Source of the DNA: Catalimonadaceae bacterium JC749
GTDB taxonomy: Bacteria; Bacteroidota; Bacteroidia; Cytophagales; Cyclobacteriaceae
Direction of reading: 5' to 3'
NCBI GenBank assembly: GCA_021730635.1
Contig: JAJNNC010000020.1
Span: forward strand, 1-64,000
DNA length: 64,000 nt
Shown: positions 26,353 to 35,796 of the stretch, one piece after another
Numbering within the stretch: position 1 is the first letter of the stretch
Layout: each line of letters opens with the position of its first letter
The notes under the pieces: model-generated
The model's database searches: none
What the model saw: the letters and a program-made list of their open reading frames with translations, nothing else
What the model was told of the DNA's origin: nothing
Program-made: the position numbers and the translations under genes

Positions 26353-27255
26353 ATGTTACAAAAATTCAATCCTAAAAATGAAAAAATCAAGGTGCATGTC
26401 GGAGGAAAATTGCTGGACAGAGCAGAGGCCAAAGTATCTGTTTTCGACAGTGTAGTACAGGGAGGCGATGCGGTCTGGGAAGGGTTACGAGTGTACCAAA
26501 ATGGTATTTTTTGCCTGGATCGCCACCTCGAGCGGCTGCAAGACTCAGCGAAAGCACTCTCTTTTGAACAAATACCCTCCAAAGAGGCCGTTAAGAAAGC
26601 CATTGTTGAAACTTTACAAGCCAATGGCATGCAGGATGAAACCCACATTCGTCTGACCCTGACACGGGGAGAAAAAATTACTTCCGGCATGGATCCCCGA
26701 TTGAATCAGAAAGGATGCTGCCTGATTGTGCTGGCCGAATGGAAACCATTGGTGTATGACAACGAAAAAGGCATCCGTGTCATTACTTCTTCTATCCGCA
26801 GGAATGCACCGCATTTTCTGGATTCTAAAATTCATCATAACAATCTGCTGAATAATATTCTGGCCAAAATACAGGCGAATGTCAGCGGTGTGGATGCGGC
26901 TATCATGCTGGATAATTATGGGTTTGTAGCGGAGCTCAACGATACGAACTTATTTATGGTTAAAAAGGAAAAGCTGTTCACCCCTCATGCCGATGCCTGT
27001 CTGCATGGCGTCACCCGAGGCCTGGTGATGGAAGTAGCCCATTCTCTGGGCATAGCAGTGATAGAAAAGAATTTGTCGCTGACTGAATTTTATACAGCAG
27101 ACGAAGTGTTTGCCACCGGTACCATGGGTGAACTGACTCCTGTGGTAGACATAGACGGGCGACGCATAGAAAACTCATCAGATCGAAAAGTCACGGAAGA
27201 GATCCGCGACGCTTTTCATGAGCTCATTCCAAAATATTGTGAAAAAGTAATGTAA
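26353..27255 (+). CDS. Class IV aminotransferase (branched-chain or D-amino-acid type)
   Basis: A 300-residue fold-type IV PLP enzyme. The Schiff-base Lys159 lies in FLDSKIHHNNLLNN and the cofactor-binding Glu194 in GFVAELNDTNLF. VHGVTRG near 225 is replaced by CLHGVTRG, and ATGTMGELTPVV lies near the end, both typical of branched-chain aminotransferases and their D-amino-acid and aminodeoxychorismate lyase relatives. Substrate cannot be fixed by eye. The gene is single, 72 bases after the receiver gene, and converges with fbp. Confidence 0.88.
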   Translation: MLQKFNPKNEKIKVHVGGKLLDRAEAKVSVFDSVVQGGDAVWEGLRVYQNGIFCLDRHLERLQDSAKALSFEQIPSKEAVKKAIVETLQANGMQDETHIRLTLTRGEKITSGMDPRLNQKGCCLIVLAEWKPLVYDNEKGIRVITSSIRRNAPHFLDSKIHHNNLLNNILAKIQANVSGVDAAIMLDNYGFVAELNDTNLFMVKKEKLFTPHADACLHGVTRGLVMEVAHSLGIAVIEKNLSLTEFYTADEVFATGTMGELTPVVDIDGRRIENSSDRKVTEEIRDAFHELIPKYCEKVM

Positions 27256-27360
27256 TGAAGAGAAATAGGTAGTAACAGTTAAAACGTTGAGCATCAATAT
27301 AATAAGCGATTATACCTATACTGTTAGTTCAATGGATACCACACTCAATCTTTCAAGCTT

Positions 27361-28359
27361 TCATTTTAAAAATTCTAACACCTGCTTCACCATTTGCTTG
27401 GAACCAATGATCAGGGGAACCCGCTGGTGTTTGTCCTGAGGGATGATATCCAGAATGTTGCCCTCACCGCTGGAGCCCAATCCACCGGCCTGTTCTACAA
27501 TAAAACTCAAAGCGTTGCATTCGTATAACAGCCGGAGTTTGCCGGAAGGATATTGCTGGGTGGAAGGGTAAAGATAAATACCTCCTTTCAGCAGATTGCG
27601 ATGAAAATCGGCGACCAGCGAACCGATATAACGGGCAGCGTATCTTTCTTTTTTACAATACTGAATGTATTGCTGTATGCCTGGAGAAAAATCCTCATAG
27701 CTTCCTTCATTGACAGAATATATCTGACCTGTAGCCGGAATTTTCATGTTGGGGTGGCTCAGAAAGTATTCTCCTAACGAAGGTTCATAGGTAAATCCGT
27801 TGACACCATAGCCAGTGGTATACACCAGCATGGTGGAAGAACCGTATAAGATATAGCCTGCGGCTACCTGATCCCGGCCTTTTTGCAAGACATCCTCTTC
27901 CGTTGGGGGAGTGCCAATCTCGGTTTTCCGACGGTATATAGAAAAGATGGTACCGATGGATACATTTACGTTGATATTGGAAGAACCATCCAGTGGATCT
28001 AGGGTGACTACATATTTGGCATTCCTATTGCCGGTTTCTACGATCAGGTCATTTTCTTCCGAAAGGATACAGCAGGTTTGCTGGCCCCGGGTTAGGGCTC
28101 GGGTAAACCGTATATCAGCCACCACATCCAGCATCTGCTGATGTTCACCCTGCACATTTTCCTGATCCATGCTGGTTTCTATTCCTACCAGTCCGGCCCG
28201 GTTGATTTCCCGGTTCAGAATTTTAGAGGCCAGCACAATATCCCGTAGCAACTGGGAAAGCTCACCTGTGGCAAAGGGAAACTCGCTCTGTTTGGTAGCA
28301 ATGAAGCGATCCAAAGCGGTGCCTACCGGGGTTGTAAATTTTTGGAGGGCGCTATTCAT
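27361..28359 (-). CDS. fbp: Fructose-1,6-bisphosphatase class I
   Basis: Removes the 1-phosphate of fructose-1,6-bisphosphate in gluconeogenesis. The 332 residues contain the metal-binding [19 protein letters not shown] segment (about 121-139), with [17 protein letters not shown] and [25 protein letters not shown] further on. The start lies 12 bases after the stop of lutC on the same strand, so it is likely the last gene of a lutABC-fbp transcript, linking lactate oxidation to sugar synthesis. Confidence 0.95.
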   Translation of the reverse strand: MNSALQKFTTPVGTALDRFIATKQSEFPFATGELSQLLRDIVLASKILNREINRAGLVGIETSMDQENVQGEHQQMLDVVADIRFTRALTRGQQTCCILSEENDLIVETGNRNAKYVVTLDPLDGSSNINVNVSIGTIFSIYRRKTEIGTPPTEEDVLQKGRDQVAAGYILYGSSTMLVYTTGYGVNGFTYEPSLGEYFLSHPNMKIPATGQIYSVNEGSYEDFSPGIQQYIQYCKKERYAARYIGSLVADFHRNLLKGGIYLYPSTQQYPSGKLRLLYECNALSFIVEQAGGLGSSGEGNILDIIPQDKHQRVPLIIGSKQMVKQVLEFLK

Positions 28360-28371
28360 AGTAAATTTATA

Positions 28372-28950
28372 TTATAGGAGAAAAACAGTAAGACTTGTAG
28401 GACCTTGAGCACCTATGACCAGCGACTGCTCAATATCTGCGGTCTTGGAGGGACCTGAAATAAATATACCAAATCCGGGCAGGGAATGCCCTATTTTCTG
28501 ATAAGCCTGGTGCATGTTCCACACTATTTGATTTTTGTCTAATAAAAGGATGAGATCCAGTGTGATGAAAGCCAATACCCGTTGGGGTAAAGCGGCTTCT
28601 GTCACCCAAACGGCACCATTTTCAGCAACACCGATTTCCCCCTGGACAACGGCCAGATCCAGGTTTTCCAGCTGGTGGGGGCCCTGATGTAGCGACACAT
28701 TGCTCTCCAGTACATCAGGGGTATCAGACCAGCAATGCCGGGCTTCCGGAAAAGCCTTCCGAATGGCTGAACCTACTTCTTCCCGGGAGAGCCCGTGAAC
28801 GACACGACCACCCACTTTTTCGAGGGTCTGGGCAAAAAGCAGGCTCAGATCGCTGGAGGGAATCGCAAAGTCCGGAATTTCTGGCAGGGGTGTAGATTCC
28901 GGTTTGCTTTTCTTGATGCGGCTTAAGATGGTTTCTTTACTTTTTTCCAT
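28372..28950 (-). CDS. lutC: LUD-domain protein, lactate utilization protein C
   Basis: Third subunit of the LutABC lactate oxidase complex. The start is set at the ATG at 28950 (192 aa), which overlaps the lutB end by 14 bases; the longer frame has no supporting similarity. It has the LUD signature DLAVVQGEIGVAENGAVWVTE (split here as DLAVVQGEIGVAENGAVW and WVTEA) and FGIFISGPSKTADIEQSLVIGAQGP, ending in a hydrophobic VFLL. Followed by fbp after 12 bases. Confidence 0.88.
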   Translation of the reverse strand: MEKSKETILSRIKKSKPESTPLPEIPDFAIPSSDLSLLFAQTLEKVGGRVVHGLSREEVGSAIRKAFPEARHCWSDTPDVLESNVSLHQGPHQLENLDLAVVQGEIGVAENGAVWVTEAALPQRVLAFITLDLILLLDKNQIVWNMHQAYQKIGHSLPGFGIFISGPSKTADIEQSLVIGAQGPTSLTVFLL

Positions 28951-30313
28951 TGTTTCTGTTGTTGAGATACCAGTCATGAAAGCTCTGGGCTGGAGGAGGA
29001 GGCATTTCCCTGGCTTTTCCCCATTCGTTCCATCGACCATAGACTAACTGTCGGGGTAGTATGGATAAGATACGGCGTCCTACTTTTCCGGAAAGCCTGA
29101 ACAGCGTGGGATGCGCCATGAGCCATCCGGCCATCCGCATACTCCATCGCTTGGAAGCAGGCAAATGACCTTCCTTGGCAATGATCTGACGCCATTTGTA
29201 TAGTTGCGTATGAATGTCAATTTTGACCGGACACACATCGCTGCACGATCCGCATAGGGTAGAAGCAAAAGGCAGGCTGCTATGCTTCCTCATATCTATA
29301 TTAGGCGAAAGAATAGAGCCAATGGGTCCGGGAATGGTGTAGTCATAACTATGCCCTCCGCTGCGACGGTAGATAGGACAGGTATTCATACAGGCCCCAC
29401 AGCGAATACAGTTCAGCGACTTGCGGAAATCCGGTCTACCCAGGAGCTCGGTTCGTCCGTTGTCTACCAGCACAATGTGCATTTCACAGCCCGGACGGGG
29501 GGTGCGGAAATGGGAGGAATAGGCTGTGATAGGCTGACCGGTGGCGGAGCGGGCCAGCAGCCGGAGAAAGACCCCCAGGTGCTCTACCTTTGGAATCAGC
29601 TTTTCTATCCCCATACAGGCGATGTGAACGGGAGCCAGATGGACACCCATATCGGCATTTCCTTCATTAGTACAGACCACAAAGCCTCCGGTTTCGGCAA
29701 TGGCGAAGTTAACACCCGTCAGGGCTACGTCTGCCTGCAAAAAGCGAAATCGTAATTGTTCCCGGGCGGCGGCTGTCAGCAATTGTGGGTCGTAGAGCCC
29801 TGCCGGTGTTCCTAATTTCTCATGAAACAAATCACCTACCTCTTCTTTCTTCATATGAATCGCCGGCATCACTATATGACTCGGCGCTTCTTTGGAGAGT
29901 TGGATGATTCTTTCTCCCAGATCGGTATCTATCACCTCTATCTGCCGTTCTTCCAGATATTCATTCAGATGGCATTCTTCTGTCAGCATGGATTTGCTTT
30001 TCACCACTTTTTTGCCCTTCACTTTCTGTATGATCTGGTGGACAATCTGATTATGTTCTTCTGCATTTTTGGCCCAGTGCACCTGTATGCCATTGGCAAT
30101 CGCGTTTTTTTCAAATTCCAGCAGATACTCGTCCAGATGGGAGAGCACATTGGCTTTGATAGCGGCAGCCAGTTCTCTGAGTTGTTCCCATTCGGGAATG
30201 CCTTTGGAGGAAAGATCGCGTTTGTGTCGTACAAACCATAGCGTTTCATCGTGCCAGTTTACTTTTTTCTCGTCGGCATTAAATCGTTTCGCTCTGGTGG
30301 CATGATCTATCAT
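28937..30313 (-). CDS. lutB: Iron-sulfur lactate utilization protein B
   Basis: Subunit of the LutABC complex that oxidises L-lactate to pyruvate. It has an N-terminal LUD domain with VLVVKSKSML-like text (KKVVKSKSMLTEE, about 100-112), NFAIAETGGFVVCTNEGNADM and HIVLVDNGRTE. Two ferredoxin-type cysteine sets follow: CIRCGACMNTCP and CGSCSDVCP, each providing a [4Fe-4S] cluster. A second start, eight codons earlier at 30337, would overlap lutA by 17 bases; the ATG at 30313 leaves a seven-base gap and is chosen. No clear Shine-Dalgarno sequence decides between them. Confidence 0.9.
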   Translation of the reverse strand: MIDHATRAKRFNADEKKVNWHDETLWFVRHKRDLSSKGIPEWEQLRELAAAIKANVLSHLDEYLLEFEKNAIANGIQVHWAKNAEEHNQIVHQIIQKVKGKKVVKSKSMLTEECHLNEYLEERQIEVIDTDLGERIIQLSKEAPSHIVMPAIHMKKEEVGDLFHEKLGTPAGLYDPQLLTAAAREQLRFRFLQADVALTGVNFAIAETGGFVVCTNEGNADMGVHLAPVHIACMGIEKLIPKVEHLGVFLRLLARSATGQPITAYSSHFRTPRPGCEMHIVLVDNGRTELLGRPDFRKSLNCIRCGACMNTCPIYRRSGGHSYDYTIPGPIGSILSPNIDMRKHSSLPFASTLCGSCSDVCPVKIDIHTQLYKWRQIIAKEGHLPASKRWSMRMAGWLMAHPTLFRLSGKVGRRILSILPRQLVYGRWNEWGKAREMPPPPAQSFHDWYLNNRNNGKK

Positions 30314-30320
30314 AAAACTA

Positions 30321-31064
30321 CTAGTTTTGGGTTGCATTTAAAATTTCGGCAATATGCATCACTTTGATCGGGCTGTTTTGCCTTCTCAACAAGCCTTCCA
30401 GATGCATCAGGCAGGACATATCTGCGGCGGTGATCACCTCTGCGCCATGTCTGCTATGATCCGCAATGCGATCTTTTCCCATCTTCACGGAAATAGCTTC
30501 TTCCGAAACAGAAAAGGTGCCCCCAAAACCACAGCATTCGTCAGGGCGGTCCAACGGGACCAGTTCAATACCCTTTACCATGTGGAGAAGCTGATGGGGT
30601 TTGGAAAAGTCAGGCCGGTTCAGTTCGGAAGCATGTCCCAGGCGTAAACCCCGCAGGCCATGACAACTGGCATGGTAGCCTACTTTATAGGGAAAATAGG
30701 CATCCAGGGTTTTAACCTGCAGAATATCGATCAGAAATTCAGTCAGCTCATAGATATTGGCTCTCACTTTTTGTACCTCCGGGGTAGGGTCCAGCACGTC
30801 ATAATGTTCTTCTACATGAAGGCTACAACTGCCGGATGGGGACACGATATAATCAAAATGATGAAAATTTCTGACAAACAAACGGGCAGCTTGTACACTG
30901 TCTTCCTCACATCCTGCATTAGCCATAGGCTGACCACAGCAGGTTTGCTGCAAGGGATATTCCACCGTCACGCCTAAATTTTCCAACAGCTTCAAGGTGG
31001 CAATGGCTACCTGCGGATAAAACTGATCTACATAACAAGGTATAAACAAACCTACTTTCATCAT
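30321..31064 (-). CDS. lutA: Lactate utilization protein A, CCG-domain protein
   Basis: A 247-residue subunit with two CCG-type cysteine motifs: YPLQQTCCGQPMANAGC (about 37-53) and DECCGFGGTFSVS (about 175-187), the heterodisulfide-reductase-like ligands of an iron-sulfur cluster. The first residues, VGLFIPCYVDQFYP, and HLEGLLRRQ near the end match LutA/YkgE. It is the first gene of lutABC-fbp. A second ATG follows immediately, so the start may be one codon later. Confidence 0.92.
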   Translation of the reverse strand: MMKVGLFIPCYVDQFYPQVAIATLKLLENLGVTVEYPLQQTCCGQPMANAGCEEDSVQAARLFVRNFHHFDYIVSPSGSCSLHVEEHYDVLDPTPEVQKVRANIYELTEFLIDILQVKTLDAYFPYKVGYHASCHGLRGLRLGHASELNRPDFSKPHQLLHMVKGIELVPLDRPDECCGFGGTFSVSEEAISVKMGKDRIADHSRHGAEVITAADMSCLMHLEGLLRRQNSPIKVMHIAEILNATQN

Positions 31065-31469
31065 CGAGTTCTTTTCAGGATATCTTTGCGCTGTTGCTTG
31101 GGGAGCACTTCCTTCTCTATCCTATCAGGATATAGGGGTTACACCTCCTTTGCCTTTTTCAATGTACTATCTTTCAATTGACCAGAAAGCTACTGAAAGA
31201 GAATACCCAAGCGCAATCAAGTAAAATATGCTTTGAAAGATAAATATATTTACCATTTTCATTAAACAGGTACAAAGGTTTTTCTGATTAAATTTAGTAA
31301 ACAGCTCGCCCCGGACCATGTTTCGAATCTGATTTGATACTATTGATTTTATTTAGAAAAAGTGTTCTGTGCTATGCTGTTCCTGAACACAGCCGTAGGG
31401 GATGATACCCGCAAAGTACAGCACACATTTTATCCTCTAGCTGCTTATTTTTAAGAAAAGTCTGATAGA
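31065..31469. other. Intergenic region between lutABC and the FGGY kinase
   Basis: 405 bases with divergent genes. An inverted repeat, GTGTTC at 31362-31367 and GAACAC at 31385-31390, lies 80 bases before the kinase start. A loose dyad, TATCTTTC (31168-31175) and GAAAGCTA (31185-31192), might hold divergent promoter -7 elements. Neither is proven; no hairpin with a T-run was seen. Confidence 0.4.
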
Positions 31470-32864
31470 ATGAAAGAGCGTGTTACGGCCATTTTTGATA
31501 TTGGCAAAACCAATAAGAAATTCTTACTATTCAACGAGCATTATGAAGTGGTGCTGGAGGAAGTTACCGAACTACCGGAAGCAGAAGATGAAGACGGCTT
31601 TCCCTGTGAGGATATCACCCGACTGACCAGCTGGATTCAGCAGATGTTGCAGCGTGCACTGCATGATACAAGATTTCAAATGCAGCACCTCAATTTTACT
31701 ACCTATGGCGCCAGCTTTGTTGGGGTGGGCGCCCAGGGGCAGCCTGTCTCCTGCCTCTACAATTATCTGAAACCCTTTCCGGAGGACCTGGCTGCCACCT
31801 TTTTTAATCAATACGGCCCTGAAAAGCAATGGTCCCTGCAAACAGCTTCTCCCTCCCTGGGGATGTTAAATTCAGGCTTGCAATTGTATTGGATGAAGTA
31901 CCAAAGGCCTGAACTCTATCAGCAAATGCGCTGGGCACTCCATTTGCCTCAATATGTCAGCTACCTGGTACAAAAGCAGGCAGTGGCAGAACGTACCAGC
32001 ATCGGATGCCACACCGGTTTGTGGGATTATCAGCGATCCGACTATCATGCCTGGGTCAAAAAAGAAGAAATTACCTCCAGGTTTCCTGAAATCGTTCCCT
32101 CGCATCAGACGTATTCAACCCGGTTAGAAGGGCAAACCATACGTGTGGGGGTAGGGCTCCATGACAGCAGTGCCTCGCTCTTGCCCTACCTGAAAATTAT
32201 GCGTGAACCATTCCTGTTACTTTCTACCGGTACCTGGAGCATTACCTTAAATCCATATAACCAAGAGCCTCTGAATGAACAGCTTCTGGAAAAAGACTGT
32301 CTCAACTTTCTCAGTCCGGAAGGAGAGATGGTCAGGGCATCCCGTTTGTTTTTAGGACATGAACACAGTCAGCAGGTCAAGCAGATGGAAACTTTTTTTC
32401 ATCGCCAGCCCGGGGCGTATAAAGCCATTGTCCTTCATCGGGAGGTGGTGGAACGGCTTGTAGGAAAACCGGTAGGCTTTTATCACAAAAATATGCCCCT
32501 TCCTGAAGGTCAGTTACTGCCGGATTACGAGTGGGAAAAATTTCAGAACTTTGAAGAAGCCTATCAACAGTTGATGCTGGACCTGGTCAGGCTACAAATC
32601 GCTTCCCTCCGGCTGGCGATGGGTTCTACACCGGTGCGTAAGCTCATCGTGACAGGAGGATTTTGTGACAACACTATTTTTCTGCAGTTGCTGGCCAACC
32701 AACTGCCGCAGATGACTGTGATGACTTCCCGCCTGCAGAGAGCCAGTGCCATCGGGGCTGGATGGATGATAGAGGAAAACGTAGGTGAGGAGGTGCAAAA
32801 AAGTATGGCGGATTTCAAAACCTGTGCACCGGAATCAGATTGGTCTTTTCTGAAAGAAGCGTAA
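31470..32864 (+). CDS. FGGY carbohydrate kinase, rhamnulokinase-like
   Basis: A 464-residue FGGY-family kinase. The N-terminal ATP-binding loop is AIFDIGKTNKKFLLF, the second loop is TTYGASFVGV. The C-terminal domain has LLSTGTWSITLNP, the 'GFCDNTIFLQLLAN' segment and IGAGWM. The lysine-rich DIGKTNKK start and weak similarity to RhaB favour phosphorylation of rhamnulose (or fuculose), giving rhamnulose-1-phosphate for the fused aldolase at the left edge of the window. Substrate is inference from context. Divergent from lutA. Confidence 0.82.
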   Translation: MKERVTAIFDIGKTNKKFLLFNEHYEVVLEEVTELPEAEDEDGFPCEDITRLTSWIQQMLQRALHDTRFQMQHLNFTTYGASFVGVGAQGQPVSCLYNYLKPFPEDLAATFFNQYGPEKQWSLQTASPSLGMLNSGLQLYWMKYQRPELYQQMRWALHLPQYVSYLVQKQAVAERTSIGCHTGLWDYQRSDYHAWVKKEEITSRFPEIVPSHQTYSTRLEGQTIRVGVGLHDSSASLLPYLKIMREPFLLLSTGTWSITLNPYNQEPLNEQLLEKDCLNFLSPEGEMVRASRLFLGHEHSQQVKQMETFFHRQPGAYKAIVLHREVVERLVGKPVGFYHKNMPLPEGQLLPDYEWEKFQNFEEAYQQLMLDLVRLQIASLRLAMGSTPVRKLIVTGGFCDNTIFLQLLANQLPQMTVMTSRLQRASAIGAGWMIEENVGEEVQKSMADFKTCAPESDWSFLKEA

Positions 32865-32944
32865 AGGCACACTCAAAATAGAGTTAGATTAACAATAGCT
32901 GACATACTTTTATTTTTAAAGTATACCTTTTTGTTGTGCTATTT

Positions 32945-33508
32945 TTATTTTAATATAAATCTATTCCTGAATTCTATATTTTCAGCTTCACTTACCAACT
33001 CCCTATCTAGTAGATAAATACTACAATTGAATTTAGCCTGAATGATGAGGGTAGTATCCGATTCCATTATTATATCTTGAATTTCAAGCTCTCCTTTACC
33101 TTCTTTGTCATAGGTGGAATAGAGTATATAGCCCTTAGGAGTTTCTTCTACTATATCAAGACGAAATGCTAAGTCTGAATTATCTGAAGCTGGTTTTTCA
33201 AAATTATATTTACCTGTGGTGAACAAGCTATATAAATCATTATTTTCTAAGGTGTCACAGGGTATATAATTGCTTAAATAATAGATAAAATTATCTTTTC
33301 TAAATCCGGATAAGTAAACATGTTTTCCTAGAACCCAACAATTATTTATTTCATCTGCAATTATAGCTGAGTTTCGGTCATTTATATCCAGAGTGTTTTC
33401 AAAAATTTTCCCTTTTAGATAAAAGTTTAGGTTGGATTTGATCGAAGGTTTATCCTCTTGGCAACTAATAAATGCTAAGGACAACAAAAGCAAGTAAATT
33501 CTATTCAT
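32945..33508 (-). CDS. Hypothetical lipoprotein, 187 aa
   Basis: The start is set at ATG 33508. The N-terminus MNRIYLLLLSLAFISC is a type II signal peptide with lipobox AFIS-Cys16, so the protein is anchored in a membrane by lipid. The rest is beta-rich and has no recognised motif. Base composition is AT-rich, more than in the neighbouring genes, which may point to recent acquisition. Followed by an unrelated gene at 33550 on the same strand, whose stop lies 41 bases beyond this start. Confidence 0.62.
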   Translation of the reverse strand: MNRIYLLLLSLAFISCQEDKPSIKSNLNFYLKGKIFENTLDINDRNSAIIADEINNCWVLGKHVYLSGFRKDNFIYYLSNYIPCDTLENNDLYSLFTTGKYNFEKPASDNSDLAFRLDIVEETPKGYILYSTYDKEGKGELEIQDIIMESDTTLIIQAKFNCSIYLLDRELVSEAENIEFRNRFILK

Positions 33509-33549
33509 TGTGTGGCACAATCATTCTCATATGTTAGCTGTTGAAAACC

Positions 33550-34191
33550 TTATGATGCTTTGACGACTAGCCCATAAGCTTCTAATAACTGTGGATTATC
33601 TTTCATGGCCAGTTTAGAGGCTGCGTGGAATTCTCTAACCCAGTCTCGCAAAGTTTTAACCGATTCGTTTTTCCGTCTGGTAGAACCTTCGGCGGTCCCT
33701 TTTTTCTTCATTAAGCGATCTTTCAATACTAACAGAGCTTCTACAGAAACTTTGGCCTGTTCTAATTCTTCCTTGCTCACATCATATTTATTCATTTGCT
33801 CAGCATGTTCTGTCACTTTTTTATAGAATGTCATGGCCTGCAGTGTCCAGTCCCAGGTGCTACGGTCTACTCTCTGTATCTTAAGTTTACGCAGTGTATC
33901 GGGAAAATTGCGGAAGGCTATCTTGGCTACTTTTACATGATCGGTGAATATTTCCCGGCTGGATTGCAGATCAGTTTTTAGCTGAGTAGATAAATCACTC
34001 CGTTCATCATAATGTTGTTCCTGAGTGTCTAGGAGGATTTGTAGCTGTTCCAGCAGGGATTTACCTTCCAATACACGTTTCTGCGGAAAGCCATAGTTAG
34101 ACATTTTTTTCTGCAGTTCTGAATCCTCCAGTGTATTGTTAATAGCCATACGAGCTGCTTCCATTAGCTTGGGTGTTGTATCTATTCGCAT
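33550..34191 (-). CDS. Hypothetical helical protein, 213 aa
   Basis: Not recognised by name. It is all-helical with heptad-like spacing, such as DYEELEQAKVSVEAL-type stretches, and the motif YGFPQKRVLEGKSLLEQLQIL. This 'yG.p.e.l.eG..L...l' pattern recurs in a family of four-helix repeat proteins of Bacteroidota and Chloroflexi of unknown function. It has two Lys/Arg-rich stretches near 165-185 (KKKGTAEGSTRRK). No signal or membrane segment. A start downstream of the AT-rich lipoprotein gene. Confidence 0.6.
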   Translation of the reverse strand: MRIDTTPKLMEAARMAINNTLEDSELQKKMSNYGFPQKRVLEGKSLLEQLQILLDTQEQHYDERSDLSTQLKTDLQSSREIFTDHVKVAKIAFRNFPDTLRKLKIQRVDRSTWDWTLQAMTFYKKVTEHAEQMNKYDVSKEELEQAKVSVEALLVLKDRLMKKKGTAEGSTRRKNESVKTLRDWVREFHAASKLAMKDNPQLLEAYGLVVKAS

Positions 34192-34652
34192 ATAAACTAA
34201 AGATTTTGAAAAGAGTGAAGATAAAGAAAGCCTCCTGGAAGCAGCAGATGGTAACTACAGGAACATTACTAATGTAACTTTCACAGTTACTTACCAGAAA
34301 AGTTTTATCCAATTGATATTTGACAGACATTGGAAGGTTAAGTCACAAAATTGAAGGAAAAATGGATTTACAAGACATCAACCTTACCATGTGGTGTGTT
34401 GCCAAAGACTTGTTGTACATGTACCTTACATTTACCATAGTGTTTGTCTTTTTGACCTGTGTTGTATAGCTATTATGAAGTGAAAAGGTGCTCTTGAATT
34501 GTGTTGAATATATGTTTCAAAAGATAAAATAGTCTTTGATAATGTGAAAGCAATTAATTCAGGCTATGTCTGATAATTATTGTGTATCATTCCGATGCCA
34601 GCCGCTGGGGACCAGGAGGAAGCCTAATAGATTCCTCACTCTGTAGCGTTGC
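34192..34652. other. Gene-free stretch
   Basis: 461 AT-rich bases between two minus-strand genes. A 10-base palindrome gtacatgtac lies at 34424-34433 and an inverted repeat (gaggaa / ttcctc) at 34616-34637, the latter without a T-run. No gene, RNA or clear promoter was recognised. Confidence 0.4.
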
Positions 34653-35126
34653 TCAAATCCATCGCCGCACTTTGTGGCAGTAGGCTTCATACGCCTTACC
34701 AAAATCTTTTCGCAAACGGGGTTCTTCTACCAACCGGATAAAGGTGTGGAAGGTGATGAAGAAGAATAAAGCATAAAGCCCTAGATGCCATGACTGAAAA
34801 AAAATAGCTTCTCCTGTCAAAATCAGTAGTACCCCAACATACATGGGATTCCGGGAAAACCGGTACAGGCCCCTGATCACTAGTTTTTGGGTTGGATCAA
34901 CCGGGGACAAAGTGCCCCGTCCCTCCACGGCAAACCTGAGAATACAGTCCAGCAAAATCACTACACCAATCAGACCAATCATCAATCCTGCATATTGCGA
35001 CACAGTGAAGGGGGAGGCAAGGCGTTGATTTACTGCGTCACCTAACATCCAATAGGGGATCAGTCCTGCTACCAGCCCCGGTTGCAGTAGGGTAAAAAAT
35101 AAGTTTCTCAGCAGCAAGGATACCAT
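34653..35126 (-). CDS. Isoprenylcysteine carboxyl methyltransferase-like membrane protein
   Basis: A 157-residue membrane methyltransferase with about four hydrophobic helices. The signature RGLYRFSRNPMYVGVLL (about 84-100) and the C-terminal EEPRLRKDFGKAYEAYC match the ICMT/phospholipid methyltransferase family, which uses S-adenosylmethionine at the membrane interface. Bacterial members methylate unknown acceptors. It is a single gene divergent from the disrupted gene at 35216. Confidence 0.87.
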   Translation of the reverse strand: MVSLLLRNLFFTLLQPGLVAGLIPYWMLGDAVNQRLASPFTVSQYAGLMIGLIGVVILLDCILRFAVEGRGTLSPVDPTQKLVIRGLYRFSRNPMYVGVLLILTGEAIFFQSWHLGLYALFFFITFHTFIRLVEEPRLRKDFGKAYEAYCHKVRRWI

Positions 35127-35215
35127 TTTAAGGATGTATCGTATAACTAAATGCTTGACTGTTTCTTATTTTAAAGGTAAGAAATAAAGAAGGCCTTTGC
35201 ATCAATCCTAAGCAT

Positions 35216-35730
35216 ATGCAAAAACTAACAGTTGTCTTCGTCTTTTTATTCTGCTCCTTTTACATTTGGGGCAACCGGCGATTGAACCCACCCATGCGTT
35301 TACGATCACCGGACAAGTTGAACAGGAAATCACCTGTAAGATGACTGACTTTGACCAGTTTGAAACCAGGAACATCAAGGATGTGGTCATTACCAATCAC
35401 AATGGAGAGAAAAAAGGGACTTCCGAAGGGCTAAAAGGCATTCTGATGAAGGATTTGCTGGACAAGGTGCAGTTCAAGGTGGAAAGCCCAAAACAATTGA
35501 GCGAGTTCTTTCTGACATTTGAAGACTCAGACGGCTATAAGGTAGTCTTTTCCTGGAATGAGATTTTCAATACCGCCACGGGAGACAATCTCTATCTGAT
35601 CACGGAGAAAGAAGGAAAAAAAATAACCGCCATGGACGAAAGAATTTTGATCATTTCAACCACTGACTACAAAACAGGTCGAAGAAATGTGAAAGGCCTT
35701 CAAAGAGTGATCGTTGGGCGAGCCCCGTGA
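35216..35730 (+). pseudogene. Sulfite-oxidase-fold (molybdopterin-binding) secreted protein, frameshifted at its signal peptide
   Basis: An ATG at 35216 encodes the signal peptide MQKLTVVFVFLFCSFYIWG in one frame. The mature domain, with QPAIEPTHAFTITGQVEQ and on to 35730, is in another. Both meet at the G4 run 35268-35271; a single extra G would join them as YIWGQPAIEP. The mature part matches the oxidoreductase molybdopterin-binding fold: 'f.i.G.v' start, ISTTDYKTGRRNVKGLQRV end. It lacks the pterin-ligand cysteine that can be recognised, so cofactor binding is unsure. Frame loss may be a real mutation, slippage in a G run, or a sequence error. Followed by the FGE-domain gene after 66 bases. 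Confidence 0.7.
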
Positions 35731-35796
35731 TATGGACAGTACAAAACAGTTTGATTCATTGTCATTATTCGTTCATAAACTATAAAAACAGGTGTC

